A stretch of 64,000 bases of DNA from DASZIT01 sp963709665 (GCA_963709665.1 CAVPWU010000002.1:1550001-1614000), one strand, 5' to 3'. Counted from the stretch's first letter, positions 1-7,893 are shown. The notes: a model not told the origin generated them from the sequence alone. A program made the numbers and translations.

Positions 1-604
1 CGCCCCCGTGGACCCAGCCGTCGGCCCGGGCGGCCCGGCGGAGCGCCGCCGGGGCATGGCCGCCCACCACCACGGGAATGGGCTCGGTGGGCACCGGCGA
101 GATCTTCACCGGCGGAAGGTCGAAGACCTCGCCGTGGTACTCGAAGTACCCGCCGGCCGACAGCCCCCGCACCACGTCGATCGACTCGTCCATCCGTCGG
201 CCGCGCCCCTCCCAGGGGATGCCCAGCACCTCGTAGTCGTCGGGCCAGGGACTGACCCCCACGCCCAGCACCAGGCGGTTGCCGGTCATCACCGCCACCG
301 AGGTCGCCTGCTTTGCCACCAGCAGCGGGTGGCGCATCGGCAGCTTGAGCACGAAGGTGATGAACCGGATCCGCTCGGTCACCACCCCCAGGGCCGGGAT
401 CAGCGAGAAGGGCTCGATGAAGGGCTTGTCCTCGAGGAACTCGCGGGCCCCGTCGGGCGAGAACGGGTAGGTGGAGTCGGAGACCTCCGGGTAGCAGAGG
501 CTGTCCGGCACCACCATGCCGTGGTAGCCGGCCTCGTCGGCGGCCCGGGCGAGGGACAGGTACATCGACGGGTCCACCATCGACTCGGCGTAGGAGAACC
601 TCAT
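1..604 (-). CDS. LLM-class F420-dependent oxidoreductase, 3' part cut by window edge
   Basis: About 201 N-terminal residues are visible; the C-terminus lies outside the window. The TIM-barrel luciferase-like pattern is clear: an early 'AARAADEAGYHGMVVPDS' segment, 'RIRFITFVLKLPMRHP', 'LVLGVGVSPWPDDYEVLG', 'GRGRRMDES' and late 'PIPVVVGGHAPAALRRAAR'. Actinobacterial members usually use coenzyme F420 to oxidise or reduce small organics; the substrate here cannot be read. The ATG at 604 overlaps the stop of the upstream gene (ATGA), so translation is probably coupled. It is the last visible gene of the mau-like row that begins near 5.8 kb, but whether it belongs to the same pathway is inference. 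Confidence 0.85.
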   Translation of the reverse strand, partial: MRFSYAESMVDPSMYLSLARAADEAGYHGMVVPDSLCYPEVSDSTYPFSPDGAREFLEDKPFIEPFSLIPALGVVTERIRFITFVLKLPMRHPLLVAKQATSVAVMTGNRLVLGVGVSPWPDDYEVLGIPWEGRGRRMDESIDVVRGLSAGGYFEYHGEVFDLPPVKISPVPTEPIPVVVGGHAPAALRRAARADGWVHGG

Positions 605-999
605 GGGCCGACCTTCCATTCGACGTGGGCCTTGATCGAGCCGTCGGCGGCGATCCACCCGGCGGTGGCGGCGTGCTCGAGCATGGAGTCGAACTCGGCC
701 TCCCACCCGTCCGGGAGCTGATGGTCGAGGTGGGCCAGACGGCGCAGCGCTCCGGGGTCGATCAGGACCGTCCCGTCGGGCTCCACCATGCCGGTGTCCT
801 CGATGCTCAGGGCCCCGGCCAGCGCCCCGAGCGCCCCGGCGTCGGGACCGGCCCCGGAGGCACCACCGGAGGCACCACCGGTGTCGCCGCCCGGGGAGGC
901 GGTGTCGGCGGGAGACACGCCGACCACGGCGAAGCGACGCAGGTCGGCGGGCTCGCTCACGGTCACGTCGCCGGTGACGAGATCGACCACTAGGTCCAT
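601..999 (-). CDS. Hypothetical protein, 132 aa, coupled to LLM oxidoreductase
   Basis: I do not recognise this family. The N-terminal 30 residues look like two beta-strands (DLVVDLVTGDVTVSE, then FAVVGVSPAD). Residues ~36-62 are a Gly/Ala/Ser-rich linker, and the C-terminal ~45 residues are an acidic helical segment (GWEAEFDSMLEHAATAGW) ending in a strand. The ATG at 999 has a strong GGGGGAG Shine-Dalgarno sequence a few bases upstream. Its stop overlaps the oxidoreductase start by four bases, suggesting a dedicated partner of that enzyme. No signal peptide or membrane segment is evident. Confidence 0.6.
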   Translation of the reverse strand: MDLVVDLVTGDVTVSEPADLRRFAVVGVSPADTASPGGDTGGASGGASGAGPDAGALGALAGALSIEDTGMVEPDGTVLIDPGALRRLAHLDHQLPDGWEAEFDSMLEHAATAGWIAADGSIKAHVEWKVGP

Positions 1000-1130
1000 G
1001 TGCTCCCCCTCAGAGTTCTCCCCGGACCGACAGCGGGTCCGGGGGGACCCTACCGCCCGGGGTCCTTGACGGCCATCCCCGAACGTCGCCTCGCCGCACC
1101 GCCCGGGCCGGCTGCCGAGGCCTCCCGCAT

Positions 1131-1180
1131 CCGCCGAGTCCGCACCGGCTCCGCCGAGTCCGCTCCGGCTCCGGCGAGTC
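1131..1180. repeat. Imperfect 20-bp tandem repeat, intergenic
   Basis: Two and a half imperfect copies of a 20-bp unit (CGCACCGGCTCCGCCGAGTC and a close variant) occupy the gap between the genes ending at 1189 and starting at 999. No coding sense is apparent. It may be a slippage product or part of a GC-rich terminator. Confidence 0.5.
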
Positions 1181-1188
1181 CGGCTCGG

Positions 1189-1557
1189 TCAGGCCGGCGC
1201 CCCGGGCGGGACGCCATGGCTCCGGAGCTGGTCGGCCACCCAGTCGATACCGTCGGGCTGCGCCATGTGCGCCTCCCAGTCACCCAGGACCTGCTCGAGG
1301 GCGCCGTGGTTGGGGAAGTAGCCGATCACCGCCACCAGGACCCGGTCCAGCGGCATGTGCTCGACCTCGATGTCCCCGAACGGGGTCCACGAGTCCACCT
1401 CGGGGACGAACTCGGTCATGGTGTAGAGCTCCCCGGTGTCCTCCACCCAGCTCAGCTCGTACCGGTTGCCCTTGGCGTCGAACCAGTTGGTGCCGAGCTC
1501 GATCTCGGCGGACTGCCGTCGCCGCTCATCGGTGCTGTAGAACTCCTCGATGTCCAT
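1189..1557 (-). CDS. Hypothetical small acidic soluble protein, 122 aa
   Basis: Unrecognised protein beginning MDIEEFYSTDERRRQSAEIELG. It is rich in Asp/Glu and aromatic residues (WVEDTGELYTMTEFVPEVDSW), with a mixed alpha/beta profile and no signal peptide or membrane helix. The ATG at 1557 lies 11 nt after the stop of the membrane-protein gene upstream, with AAGG about nine bases before the start. Position and spacing make it a probable member of the mau-like operon. The family fold is unknown to me, so no function is proposed. Confidence 0.6.
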   Translation of the reverse strand: MDIEEFYSTDERRRQSAEIELGTNWFDAKGNRYELSWVEDTGELYTMTEFVPEVDSWTPFGDIEVEHMPLDRVLVAVIGYFPNHGALEQVLGDWEAHMAQPDGIDWVADQLRSHGVPPGAPA

Positions 1558-1568
1558 GGGGCGGGACC

Positions 1569-2444
1569 TTAGCCCCGGCGGGCCTCGGGGCGAGGAGCCG
1601 GGCAGGCCGCCGCGGAGGTCGGCGACGGGTCGCCGTCGGTCCGGCGACGGCCGGGACGAGCCACGGACATCGAGGCGGCGGCCCCCACCAGCACGACGGT
1701 GAGCAGGCTCAGTGGGCCAGGCCGCCTGAAGGTCGACGCCCACCCGCCGCCGGCCGCCCCGGCCACCAGCCAGGTGGCGGCCACCAGTGCGGTGGCAGCC
1801 TCCACCGCCGCCGTCACCACGGCCGATACCGGGGCCAACCGGGCCAACCGTCGGTGGATGTCGCGGAGTGCCGCCGGTGAGGTGACCCCCCGTCCCAGCA
1901 GGACCGCCGACCCCCGCACCAGGCCGAACAGGGTCCCGAGGGCCAAGGCCACCCAGGGCAGACCGCTGAGGGCGCCGAGCACGATCATCAGGTAGACGCC
2001 GGCCGTGACGATGTAGGTGGCCAGCCCCGACCCGATCTGCCATCCGAAGCCGGCCCCGTAGACCCACGGCCGGTAGCCGTCGAGCCACCGCTCGTTCACC
2101 TGCCGGCGGTGGATGGGGAGCTGTCGTCCGGTCAGGCCGCTGTCGGACACCGAGCACACCGTGGCCGCCACCAGGACCACCGTGGCCACGATCCAAGGGT
2201 CGGGCCCGATCGCCCGGACGGCCAACGCCCCCACCGCCATGGCTCCGCCCAGGGTGGCGCCGCCGGCCGCGGCGCCGATCACGAACCAGGCGGCGGTGGA
2301 GCGGAATCGGTGACCCCGGCCCCGCTCGGCCAGGGGCGTGATGGAGGCGAGCATCGACAGTCCGCACGGGGACCAGGTCGATCGCACCGCCGCCGCCACC
2401 GTCACCACCACACCGACGATCACCACCAGGTCCACGGCGCTCAT
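1569..2444 (-). CDS. CcdA/DsbD-like polytopic membrane protein
   Basis: A 291-aa protein with about six to seven hydrophobic segments. Near residues 22-38 it has 'STWSPCGLSMLASITPL', resembling the first transmembrane helix of CcdA/DsbD electron-transfer proteins ('SPC' followed by a Gly-rich helix). A second paired cysteine typical of CcdA is not obvious (another Cys lies near residue 94 in 'CSVSDSG'), so thiol electron transfer is not proven. It lies 64 nt downstream of the MauA-like gene and upstream of small soluble genes. Mau clusters need a membrane route for disulphide formation, which would fit. The C-terminal ~30 residues are basic and proline-rich. It could instead be an unrelated transporter. 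Confidence 0.6.
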   Translation of the reverse strand: MSAVDLVVIVGVVVTVAAAVRSTWSPCGLSMLASITPLAERGRGHRFRSTAAWFVIGAAAGGATLGGAMAVGALAVRAIGPDPWIVATVVLVAATVCSVSDSGLTGRQLPIHRRQVNERWLDGYRPWVYGAGFGWQIGSGLATYIVTAGVYLMIVLGALSGLPWVALALGTLFGLVRGSAVLLGRGVTSPAALRDIHRRLARLAPVSAVVTAAVEAATALVAATWLVAGAAGGGWASTFRRPGPLSLLTVVLVGAAASMSVARPGRRRTDGDPSPTSAAACPAPRPEARRG

Positions 2445-2508
2445 GGTCTCCTCCTCCCCGGCCCGGGGCGGATCCGAGCGTCGTGGGATCCGGTCAGCGG
2501 GGCGTCCA

Positions 2509-3912
2509 TCAGGCCCCCGACCCGAAGAACGGGGCGTCGAAGGCGAAGACGCCGCCGTCCTGGGCCAGCAGCCAGTAGCCGGGTCCGTCGGGCACCGAGG
2601 CCATGCCCACCACCGGCCGCGCCAGGGCCAGGCTGCCGGTCGATCCGTAGAAGGCGGCGTCGCCGAAGGCGAAGATGCCGCCGTCGGCGGCCACGCAGTA
2701 GTAGCCCTTGCCGGTGGGGGTTGCCGCCATGCCGACGATGGGCCGGTTGAGCGGGTGGCCGCCCATGGAGCCGTAGAACTGGGCGTCGCCGAAGGCGAAG
2801 ATGCCGCCGTCGGCGGCCACGCAGTAGTAGCCCTTGCCGGTGGGGGTGGCCGCCATGCCGACGATGGGCCGGTTGAGCGGGTGGCCGCCCATGGAGCCCT
2901 CGAACGGGGCGTCGCCGAAGGCGAAGATGCCGCCGTCGGCCGCCACGCAGTAGTAGCCACCGCCGCCCGGCGTGGCCGTCATCCCCACGATGGGCTGGTT
3001 CAGCGGGTGCCCGCCCATGGAGCCGTAGAAGGGCGCCCCGCCGTAGGCGAAGATGCCGCCGTCGGCCGCCACGAAGTAGTAGCCACCGCCCGGGTGGACG
3101 GCGAGGCCCACCATGGGCTGGTCGAGGACCAGCGACGAGGCGTCACCGGCGGCGGCGAAGTCCCCGAACGGGAGCAGCCGCCCGAAGGAGGTCAGCATCC
3201 CGTAGCCCTTGCCGTCGGCGGTGGCGGCGATGCCGATGGCCTCGCAGTTGGTGGCAGGCGAGTTGCAGACCGGCGGCGGCGGCGCCGGGGTCGCCGTCGT
3301 CCAGCACGCCACGTTCTGCTCGGCGGTGCTGTCGTCCTCGGCGTTGACGGTGGTGCACGAGGCGTCGATCTCCCACGGCGGGATGCAGGCCACCACCCGG
3401 CAGACGATCCGGCCCATGCAGGCCACGTCCTGGTTGCACTGCCCGTAGCGGAACTGGAGGCACCCGGTCATGTAGGAGTTGCAGCCGTCCGGTCCGCACC
3501 CACAGGCGGTGCCGTCGCAGTCGGTGTCGCAGAACTGCCACCCGTCGCCGCAGCCGGTGTCGCACTGGCAGGTGGCGTTGCAGTCCATGTAGTACCGGGG
3601 GCCGTCGCAGTAGGAGGAGTTGTCGGCCTTCCACCACCCACCCATCACCGTGCCGGTCGGGCAGTAGTTGTACCCGCCGTTGACCGCACAGCAGAAGTCG
3701 GTGAAGCCGGCGCAGCAGGTGGAGCCGCACCCGCAGTTGGGGTTGCCGCAGCTGCAGATGGCCCCGTAGGCGGTCCCGGGCTTGAGCATCAGGTCGAGGC
3801 CGCTGCCGACCGCCACCGCGCTGCCGGCGAAGGCGGCCCGGTTGATGAAGCTCCGCCTCGACAACCTGGAGGCCAGGAATCCGGACGCCCGGTCGACGAG
3901 GGTGGTCGCCAT
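2509..3912 (-). CDS. Tat-exported MauA-like Cys-rich protein fused to six propeller-type repeats
   Basis: 467 aa in three parts. Residues 1-50 are a twin-arginine signal (SRRSFINRAAF at 18-28, then a hydrophobic stretch). Residues 51-223 hold about 28 cysteines in a pattern like methylamine dehydrogenase light chain: 'FTDFCCAVNGG', 'CPTGTVMGGWW' and 'YYMDCNATCQC' align by eye with the MauA segments around the first TTQ tryptophan. The second TTQ tryptophan position appears to read Ala (DVAC around 162-165), so a classical TTQ cofactor is doubtful. Residues ~224-467 are six ~42-aa repeats ('IVGMAATPTGKGYYCVAADG...') common in actinobacterial secreted proteins. The start overlaps the MauE-like stop by one base (TGATG). 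No separate MauB heavy chain is present, and the repeats could play that propeller role (inference). Confidence 0.75.
   Translation of the reverse strand: MATTLVDRASGFLASRLSRRSFINRAAFAGSAVAVGSGLDLMLKPGTAYGAICSCGNPNCGCGSTCCAGFTDFCCAVNGGYNYCPTGTVMGGWWKADNSSYCDGPRYYMDCNATCQCDTGCGDGWQFCDTDCDGTACGCGPDGCNSYMTGCLQFRYGQCNQDVACMGRIVCRVVACIPPWEIDASCTTVNAEDDSTAEQNVACWTTATPAPPPPVCNSPATNCEAIGIAATADGKGYGMLTSFGRLLPFGDFAAAGDASSLVLDQPMVGLAVHPGGGYYFVAADGGIFAYGGAPFYGSMGGHPLNQPIVGMTATPGGGGYYCVAADGGIFAFGDAPFEGSMGGHPLNRPIVGMAATPTGKGYYCVAADGGIFAFGDAQFYGSMGGHPLNRPIVGMAATPTGKGYYCVAADGGIFAFGDAAFYGSTGSLALARPVVGMASVPDGPGYWLLAQDGGVFAFDAPFFGSGA
2617..3117. repeat. 126-bp tandem coding repeats
   Basis: Four near-identical 126-bp (42-codon) units lie inside the MauA-like gene; for example the segment coding GKGYYCVAADGGIFAFGDA recurs exactly 126 bp apart near 2700 and 2825. 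High nucleotide identity between the central copies suggests recent duplication or gene conversion. The spacing is in frame, so this is protein repeat expansion, not CRISPR. Confidence 0.85.
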
Positions 3913-4532
3913 CAGGCCCCGCCGGCCCCGACGGCGATCTGTCGGCGGGCCGCCTCGAGAGCGGACAGTCGGACCAGGACCAGCGTGGCCAGCCAGGTGC
4001 CGAGCAGCGCCACCATCACCAGGGGCACGCCGTGCCACGGTTGGTGGGCCAGCACCCCGACCACCGTCCCCGACGGCGGGGCCGCGACCGCCACCGCCGT
4101 CGCCGCCACGGCCAGGACCAGGTCGACCGCCAGGTGGACGAAGGTGGGTGGGGTGTCCGGGCGTCCGAAGCAACCGCAGGTGGCCAGCGGACCGCCCCGG
4201 GCCATGGTCAGCCCCACCACCACGGCGAAGGCCAGATAGGAGGCCGCCACCGCCGCGGCGGTCCCGGTCCTCGGCACCACCAGGGCCACCACACCGAGCA
4301 GGGCCTCGGCGGCGGCCCCGACCCGGACCGCTGATCGCATCCCGGGGAGCCGGAGGGCGGTCGGGCGGTGGGCCCCGCCGGGACCGCGTCCCCCCGGGCC
4401 CCCGACGGGCGGTGCCTTCGGCGTCGTCAGCTGTAGGAGCGCCCGGGCCGTGTCGTCCGGTCGCAGGGCCTTGGCCACCCCGGCGATCACCAGCAGGCCG
4501 CAGGCCACCAGGTACGGCCCGATCAGTTCCAC
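3912..4532 (-). CDS. MauE/DoxX-like membrane protein
   Basis: A 206-aa polytopic membrane protein with about five hydrophobic segments. It matches the MauE (methylamine utilisation) pattern: N-terminal 'GPYLVACGLLVIAGVAKALRPDDTARAL' and central 'TMARGGPLATCGCFGRPD', where the C-G-C-F-G motif is typical of the family. MauE proteins act in the membrane during disulphide formation or maturation of the MauA subunit. The GTG at 4532 is chosen because it overlaps the upstream stop by ten bases and gives a family-length protein. The downstream gene, a MauA-like protein, starts on the last base of its stop codon. Confidence 0.75.
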   Translation of the reverse strand: MELIGPYLVACGLLVIAGVAKALRPDDTARALLQLTTPKAPPVGGPGGRGPGGAHRPTALRLPGMRSAVRVGAAAEALLGVVALVVPRTGTAAAVAASYLAFAVVVGLTMARGGPLATCGCFGRPDTPPTFVHLAVDLVLAVAATAVAVAAPPSGTVVGVLAHQPWHGVPLVMVALLGTWLATLVLVRLSALEAARRQIAVGAGGA

Positions 4533-5011
4533 GGGATCCCCCCTCCCCCGCTGGCGGCCGCCGTGGCGACGCTGATCCCGTCGAGAAGGTCGTTGACCTT
4601 CGGGACCAGGCTGGCCCGCCGGGCCTGGCTGCCCAGGACGGCGTAGAAGGTGAAGGGCCGGCTGGCCTCGGTGAAGAACCACTGGGTACCGCACTGCCCT
4701 CCGAGGCCCCGCCGCAGGACGGTGGGGCGGAAGTCGTCCGCGGTCAGGCCGCCCACCATGCCCTGGCGGCCGAAGAGGGCGGTGCCGAGGCTCTCCGGTC
4801 CGTACTCGAAGAGGACGGCGAAGACGTCGGTCGGCCCCATCAGGGTGACCGCCCCGCTTCCGAAGTCGCCTACCGCGTCGGGGAGGGGGAAGGTGGCGAA
4901 GTGGGCCACCGGGAACGGTCGCTCTCCGCCCACCCGGGCACGGACGAAGATCCGGGCCTCGAACCCCGGCGGCAGAGTGGCCTGGAGGCCGTGGGCTGCC
5001 ACCGAGGTCAC
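4523..5011 (-). CDS. Hypothetical protein in mau-like cluster, 162 aa
   Basis: Unrecognised. The GTG start at 5011 overlaps the MauD-like stop (GTGA), and its 3' end overlaps the MauE-like start, so it is firmly inside the operon. The sequence is beta-rich with no signal peptide ('FEARIFVRARVGGERPFPVAHFA', 'DVFAVLFEYGPESLG', 'WFFTEASRPFTFYAVLG'). It has one cysteine (GGQCGTQWFF near residue 111) and a Gly/Ala tail. It may be a cytoplasmic chaperone or quality-control factor for the exported Cys-rich protein, but that rests only on position. Confidence 0.65.
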   Translation of the reverse strand: MTSVAAHGLQATLPPGFEARIFVRARVGGERPFPVAHFATFPLPDAVGDFGSGAVTLMGPTDVFAVLFEYGPESLGTALFGRQGMVGGLTADDFRPTVLRRGLGGQCGTQWFFTEASRPFTFYAVLGSQARRASLVPKVNDLLDGISVATAAASGGGGIPWN

Positions 5012-5841
5012 GGGCGACCCACCTCCGGTTCGAACACGTCCTCGAGCGACTGCGGGTAGAGGCTCCGATCGCCGGGGAGGATGCCGGCCCGACGGAGCAC
5101 CTGGTCGTTGGCGAGCTCACGGGCCGGGCCGTCGAGGAACCCGTCGTCGGACCCCCCCGGGGTCGTCGTGCCGGGTCGGGCCCCTCCGGCCTCGACCTGC
5201 GCCCGACGGACCAGATCGGCCACCTGGGCGAACTGGTTGGCCACCCCCTCGCCGATGCGCCGGCCCGACCGGCCGTCCACCAGCACGAAGAACGGCGACC
5301 CCGGTACCTCGTAGTCCCCCCAGGCCTCGGTGGACATGATCACCGGGACCCGGGCCCGGCCACGGACCTCGCCGGCGATCTCGAACTCCGGACCTTTGGT
5401 CACCACCACCGGGCGCACCCCCTCGGGCAGCCCCAGCAGCTCGGGGCGGGCGAACGCCGTCCAGAAGCCGGCACAGGTGGCACACCCCGACGACAGGAAG
5501 GCCAGCAGGGTGAGGTGGTCCCCGTTGCCGACCGCGATGGCCCGGGCGTCGCCCTCCGGGGTGACACCCGCCACGGTGGGGGCAGAGGTCGAGTGGCGCT
5601 CCCCGGGGAGGGGCGGGCCGATGGTGAGCGGGCCGGACGTGACGCCGTTCCCGTCGGCACCGGCGTGGTGGTGGTCGTGGCCGGGGTGACCGGCAGCGGC
5701 CCCGTCGTGTGACGGATCGCCCACCCCGGCACCCAGGTCGTGCAGCGCCTTCAGGATGTCGGCGTGACTCCGGAGGAGGCCGGCGACCAGCACGGCCAGG
5801 AGTGCGACGACCAACGCCAGGATGATGACCAGAGCGACCAC
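5008..5841 (-). CDS. MauD-like membrane-anchored thioredoxin-fold protein
   Basis: 277 aa from the GTG at 5841. That start is chosen for its GAGGA Shine-Dalgarno sequence and because the protein then begins at its N-terminal membrane anchor (VVALVIILALVVALLAVLVA). A His/Asp/Gly-rich spacer follows (around HPGHDHHHAGADG) that might bind metal. The thioredoxin-like domain carries the redox motif C-A-T-C in 'FLSSGCATCAGFW', then 'VVVTKGPEFEIA' and the cis-Pro region 'EVPGSPFFVLVDG'. MauD is an extracytoplasmic disulphide oxidoreductase or isomerase needed for the multi-disulphide MauA subunit. This is the first gene of the mau-like row and is divergent from the glycosyltransferase at 6066. Confidence 0.75.
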   Translation of the reverse strand: MVALVIILALVVALLAVLVAGLLRSHADILKALHDLGAGVGDPSHDGAAAGHPGHDHHHAGADGNGVTSGPLTIGPPLPGERHSTSAPTVAGVTPEGDARAIAVGNGDHLTLLAFLSSGCATCAGFWTAFARPELLGLPEGVRPVVVTKGPEFEIAGEVRGRARVPVIMSTEAWGDYEVPGSPFFVLVDGRSGRRIGEGVANQFAQVADLVRRAQVEAGGARPGTTTPGGSDDGFLDGPARELANDQVLRRAGILPGDRSLYPQSLEDVFEPEVGRP

Positions 5842-6065
5842 GGGCGACCGTCCTCGTTCGTTGCGGCTTCGGTGGGGGCCGGACCACGACCCCGGCGTTC
5901 CTTCGGGCCACCCTAACGAATCCGTCCGGCTCATCGACGGCGCCATCCCCCTGGCGCCGGCGTTGGCAACGGTCGTCGGGCGTTGCCCTGGCGGTCACCG
6001 GGTAATAGCGTCGTGGCCAGCTCAGTGGTGCCCAGATCGGCGGGGGCAGGCGAAGGCGGATCGTG

Positions 6066-7334
6066 ATGTCGGTAGAGGACCAGGCGGCGGAGCGATCCGC
6101 GGAGCAGGTGGCGTCGGACGAACCGGCCCGTCGCTGGTGGGACCGCCGGACGGTCACCGTCGCCCTGTGGGTCGTCGCCGTCGGCTTCGCCGCCGAACGA
6201 CTCCATGAGATCCACGCCTGGATCGGGTACGGCGCCGACTTCACCATCGTCTGGCACGCCGCCCACAACTTCCTGCACCACGGCACCGACTGGTCCGGCT
6301 ACGTCTACCCGCCAAGCAGCCTCCTGGTCGTGTGGCCCGTGGCGCTGGTGCCGCTGCGTGTCGCCCGGGCCGGCATGTTCCCGGTCACCGTGCTGCTCAT
6401 CGCCGGCTCGGCCGTCGCCTCCCTCCGCATGGTGGCGCCCGGCCGCCTGGGTGCACGGAACTGGGCGTTGTGCGTCATCGCCCTGGCCGCCTTCTTCCCC
6501 GACATCCACCTCGCCGAGGAGATGAACCTCACCTCGGTCATCCTCGGCCTCTACGTGCTCGCCCTCTGGCTCCTGTCCCGGGGGCGGTGGGCCACCTCCG
6601 GGGCAGTCCTGGGCCTGTCGTTGGCCATCAAGCCGTTGCTCTTCCCGATGCTCATCCCGTTGATCCTGGCCCGGAAGTGGAAGGCGCTGGCGTGGGCCGT
6701 TGCCATCCCGGTGGTGGCCAACGCCATCGCCGTTCCGCTGGTCCGCAATCCCGGCGGGATGATCCGGGACATCCTCCAGACGTTCTCCTCGGTGGCCGCC
6801 GTGCCCGACATCGAGTCGGTGGCCGGGGTCGGGAGCATCATCCACGCTCCCTCCGCTGTCGTCCTGGGCGTGCGGGCGGTCACCGTGGTCCTCGGTGTCG
6901 CCGCCGTGTGGTTGGTCTATCGCCGCCGGAGCCACGAGCTCGACGGTGTCGTCGCCTTCATCGAGCTCACCAGCGTCGGCCTGTTGGTCCAGTTCCTGGC
7001 CTTCACCATCTCGTGGGACTTCTATCTGGTGCTGCTGATCCCCCTGGCGGCACTGGTCCGGGTTCCGGGGAGCGCCGGACGCCCGGTCCTGCTCTGGGTG
7101 GCCTTTCTCCTGGTCGGCATCCACGTCGTCTATGTGCCGCCGAGCGTCAACCAGGTGGCCGCCTTCCGGGGGGAGGACCTCCGTGCCTGCCTGGGAATGT
7201 TGCTGGCGCTCGTGACGCTGCTCCTCTGGGGTCTGGGGGTGCGACAACCCGACGCCTGGCTGGGGCTGCCGGACGGCGACGACGGGCCCCGCACCCGGGC
7301 CGTCGGGGATCCGGCTTCGGCACCGGCCCACTGA
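6066..7334 (+). CDS. GT87-like polyprenyl-phosphate-dependent glycosyltransferase
   Basis: A 422-aa protein with about ten hydrophobic helices. Early 'GADFTIVWHAAHNFLHHGTDWSGYVYPPSS' contains the acidic residue and the Tyr-Pro-Pro typical of GT87 (DUF2029) mannosyltransferase-like GT-C enzymes; 'LAEEMNLTSVILGLYVLALWLL' and 'GLSLAIKPLLFPMLIPL' also fit that family. Such enzymes transfer mannose or related sugars from a lipid-phosphate donor outside the membrane, for example in PIM or arabinomannan-type glycolipids. The ATG at 6066 is preferred over GTG 6063 because of AGGCGGA just upstream. It stands alone, divergent from the mau-like row. Confidence 0.7.
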   Translation: MSVEDQAAERSAEQVASDEPARRWWDRRTVTVALWVVAVGFAAERLHEIHAWIGYGADFTIVWHAAHNFLHHGTDWSGYVYPPSSLLVVWPVALVPLRVARAGMFPVTVLLIAGSAVASLRMVAPGRLGARNWALCVIALAAFFPDIHLAEEMNLTSVILGLYVLALWLLSRGRWATSGAVLGLSLAIKPLLFPMLIPLILARKWKALAWAVAIPVVANAIAVPLVRNPGGMIRDILQTFSSVAAVPDIESVAGVGSIIHAPSAVVLGVRAVTVVLGVAAVWLVYRRRSHELDGVVAFIELTSVGLLVQFLAFTISWDFYLVLLIPLAALVRVPGSAGRPVLLWVAFLLVGIHVVYVPPSVNQVAAFRGEDLRACLGMLLALVTLLLWGLGVRQPDAWLGLPDGDDGPRTRAVGDPASAPAH

Positions 7335-7411
7335 CCACCGTCGATGGGTCGCACCGTGGGGGACGGTGGGGCCGGGGCGTCACGGGTCAGGCGTGCTCAC
7401 ACAGCACACGG

Positions 7412-7484
7412 TGGGGCAGGCAGGGATCGAACCTGCGACCAAGGGATTATGAGTCCCGCGCTCTGACCACTGAGCTACTGCCCC
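7412..7484 (-). tRNA. tRNA-Met (anticodon CAT)
   Basis: Cloverleaf read on the minus strand, 73 nt. The acceptor stem GGGGCAG pairs with CTGCCCC, the D arm is AGCTCAGTGGTCAGAGC, the anticodon loop is CTCATAA between GGGA and TCCC, and the T arm is GCAGGTTCGATCCCTGC. CCA is not encoded. Elongator Met is the plain reading. A lysidine-modified tRNA-Ile2, which also has CAT, cannot be excluded without identity-element scoring. Confidence 0.9.
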
Positions 7485-7576
7485 GCACGACCGGGCGGAC
7501 CCGGAGGCTCCACCTGGCGGTTCGCCCGACACGTTAGATCGCCGATCCGGGACCGTCGGATGACCGGCGTCCCGGG

Positions 7577-7729
7577 TCACCGCTCCGAATGGTGCGGGGG
7601 GCGGTCACGGTCCTGCCGCTCGGACCAGCACCGATCGCACGCGTCGCAGAAGCGTCCGTCGGCGGCCGACGAGGGAACGTGGGCACCGGTGTGGTGACAG
7701 ACGGGGCAGGTCGATTCCACCTCCGACAC
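7577..7729 (-). CDS. Small zinc-ribbon-like protein, 50 aa
   Basis: A short ORF from GTG 7729. Four cysteines form two CxxC knuckles (C8-P-V-C11 and C28-D-A-C31) separated by 16 residues, with histidines after the first knuckle and a fifth Cys at 34. This spacing is what a single zinc ribbon needs. The C-terminal ~15 residues are charged and disordered-looking. It lies between two tRNA genes and has no clear operon partner. The Shine-Dalgarno sequence is weak, so expression is uncertain. The regular cysteine pattern in an otherwise Cys-poor background is the main support. Confidence 0.4.
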   Translation of the reverse strand: MSEVESTCPVCHHTGAHVPSSAADGRFCDACDRCWSERQDRDRPPHHSER

Positions 7730-7845
7730 CCTACGCCCGGCCCCCGGCGATCCGAGGTCCCGTCCGATGAGCGGACGAGGCGCCCGTCCCCGGAGGCCGT
7801 CCGTCGGCCTCCAGGGGACGGGCGGTACGATGAGGGGGCACCGAG

Positions 7846-7851
7846 AGGAGG
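7846..7851 (+). promoter_or_regulatory. Strong Shine-Dalgarno AGGAGG in front of a non-canonical ATC codon
   Basis: AGGAGG (within AGAGGAGG) is followed after six bases by ATC at 7858-7860, in frame with the gene annotated from GTG 7894. No ATG, GTG or TTG sits at that spacing. The GTG at 7894 has no comparable Shine-Dalgarno sequence, so real initiation may be at ATC. Confidence 0.45.
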
Positions 7852-7893
7852 CCGGCCATCCACCTTCGACGACTGAGACGGCAGACCAGCGGG

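Noticed and set aside
2617..3117. Possible CRISPR-like repeat array
   Set aside because: Units are 126 bp, contiguous and in frame with a protein; there are no unique spacers.
7412..7484. tRNA-Ile2 (lysidine CAT)
   Set aside because: Cannot be excluded, but the stem and loop sequence give no positive sign for it; Met is the simpler reading.
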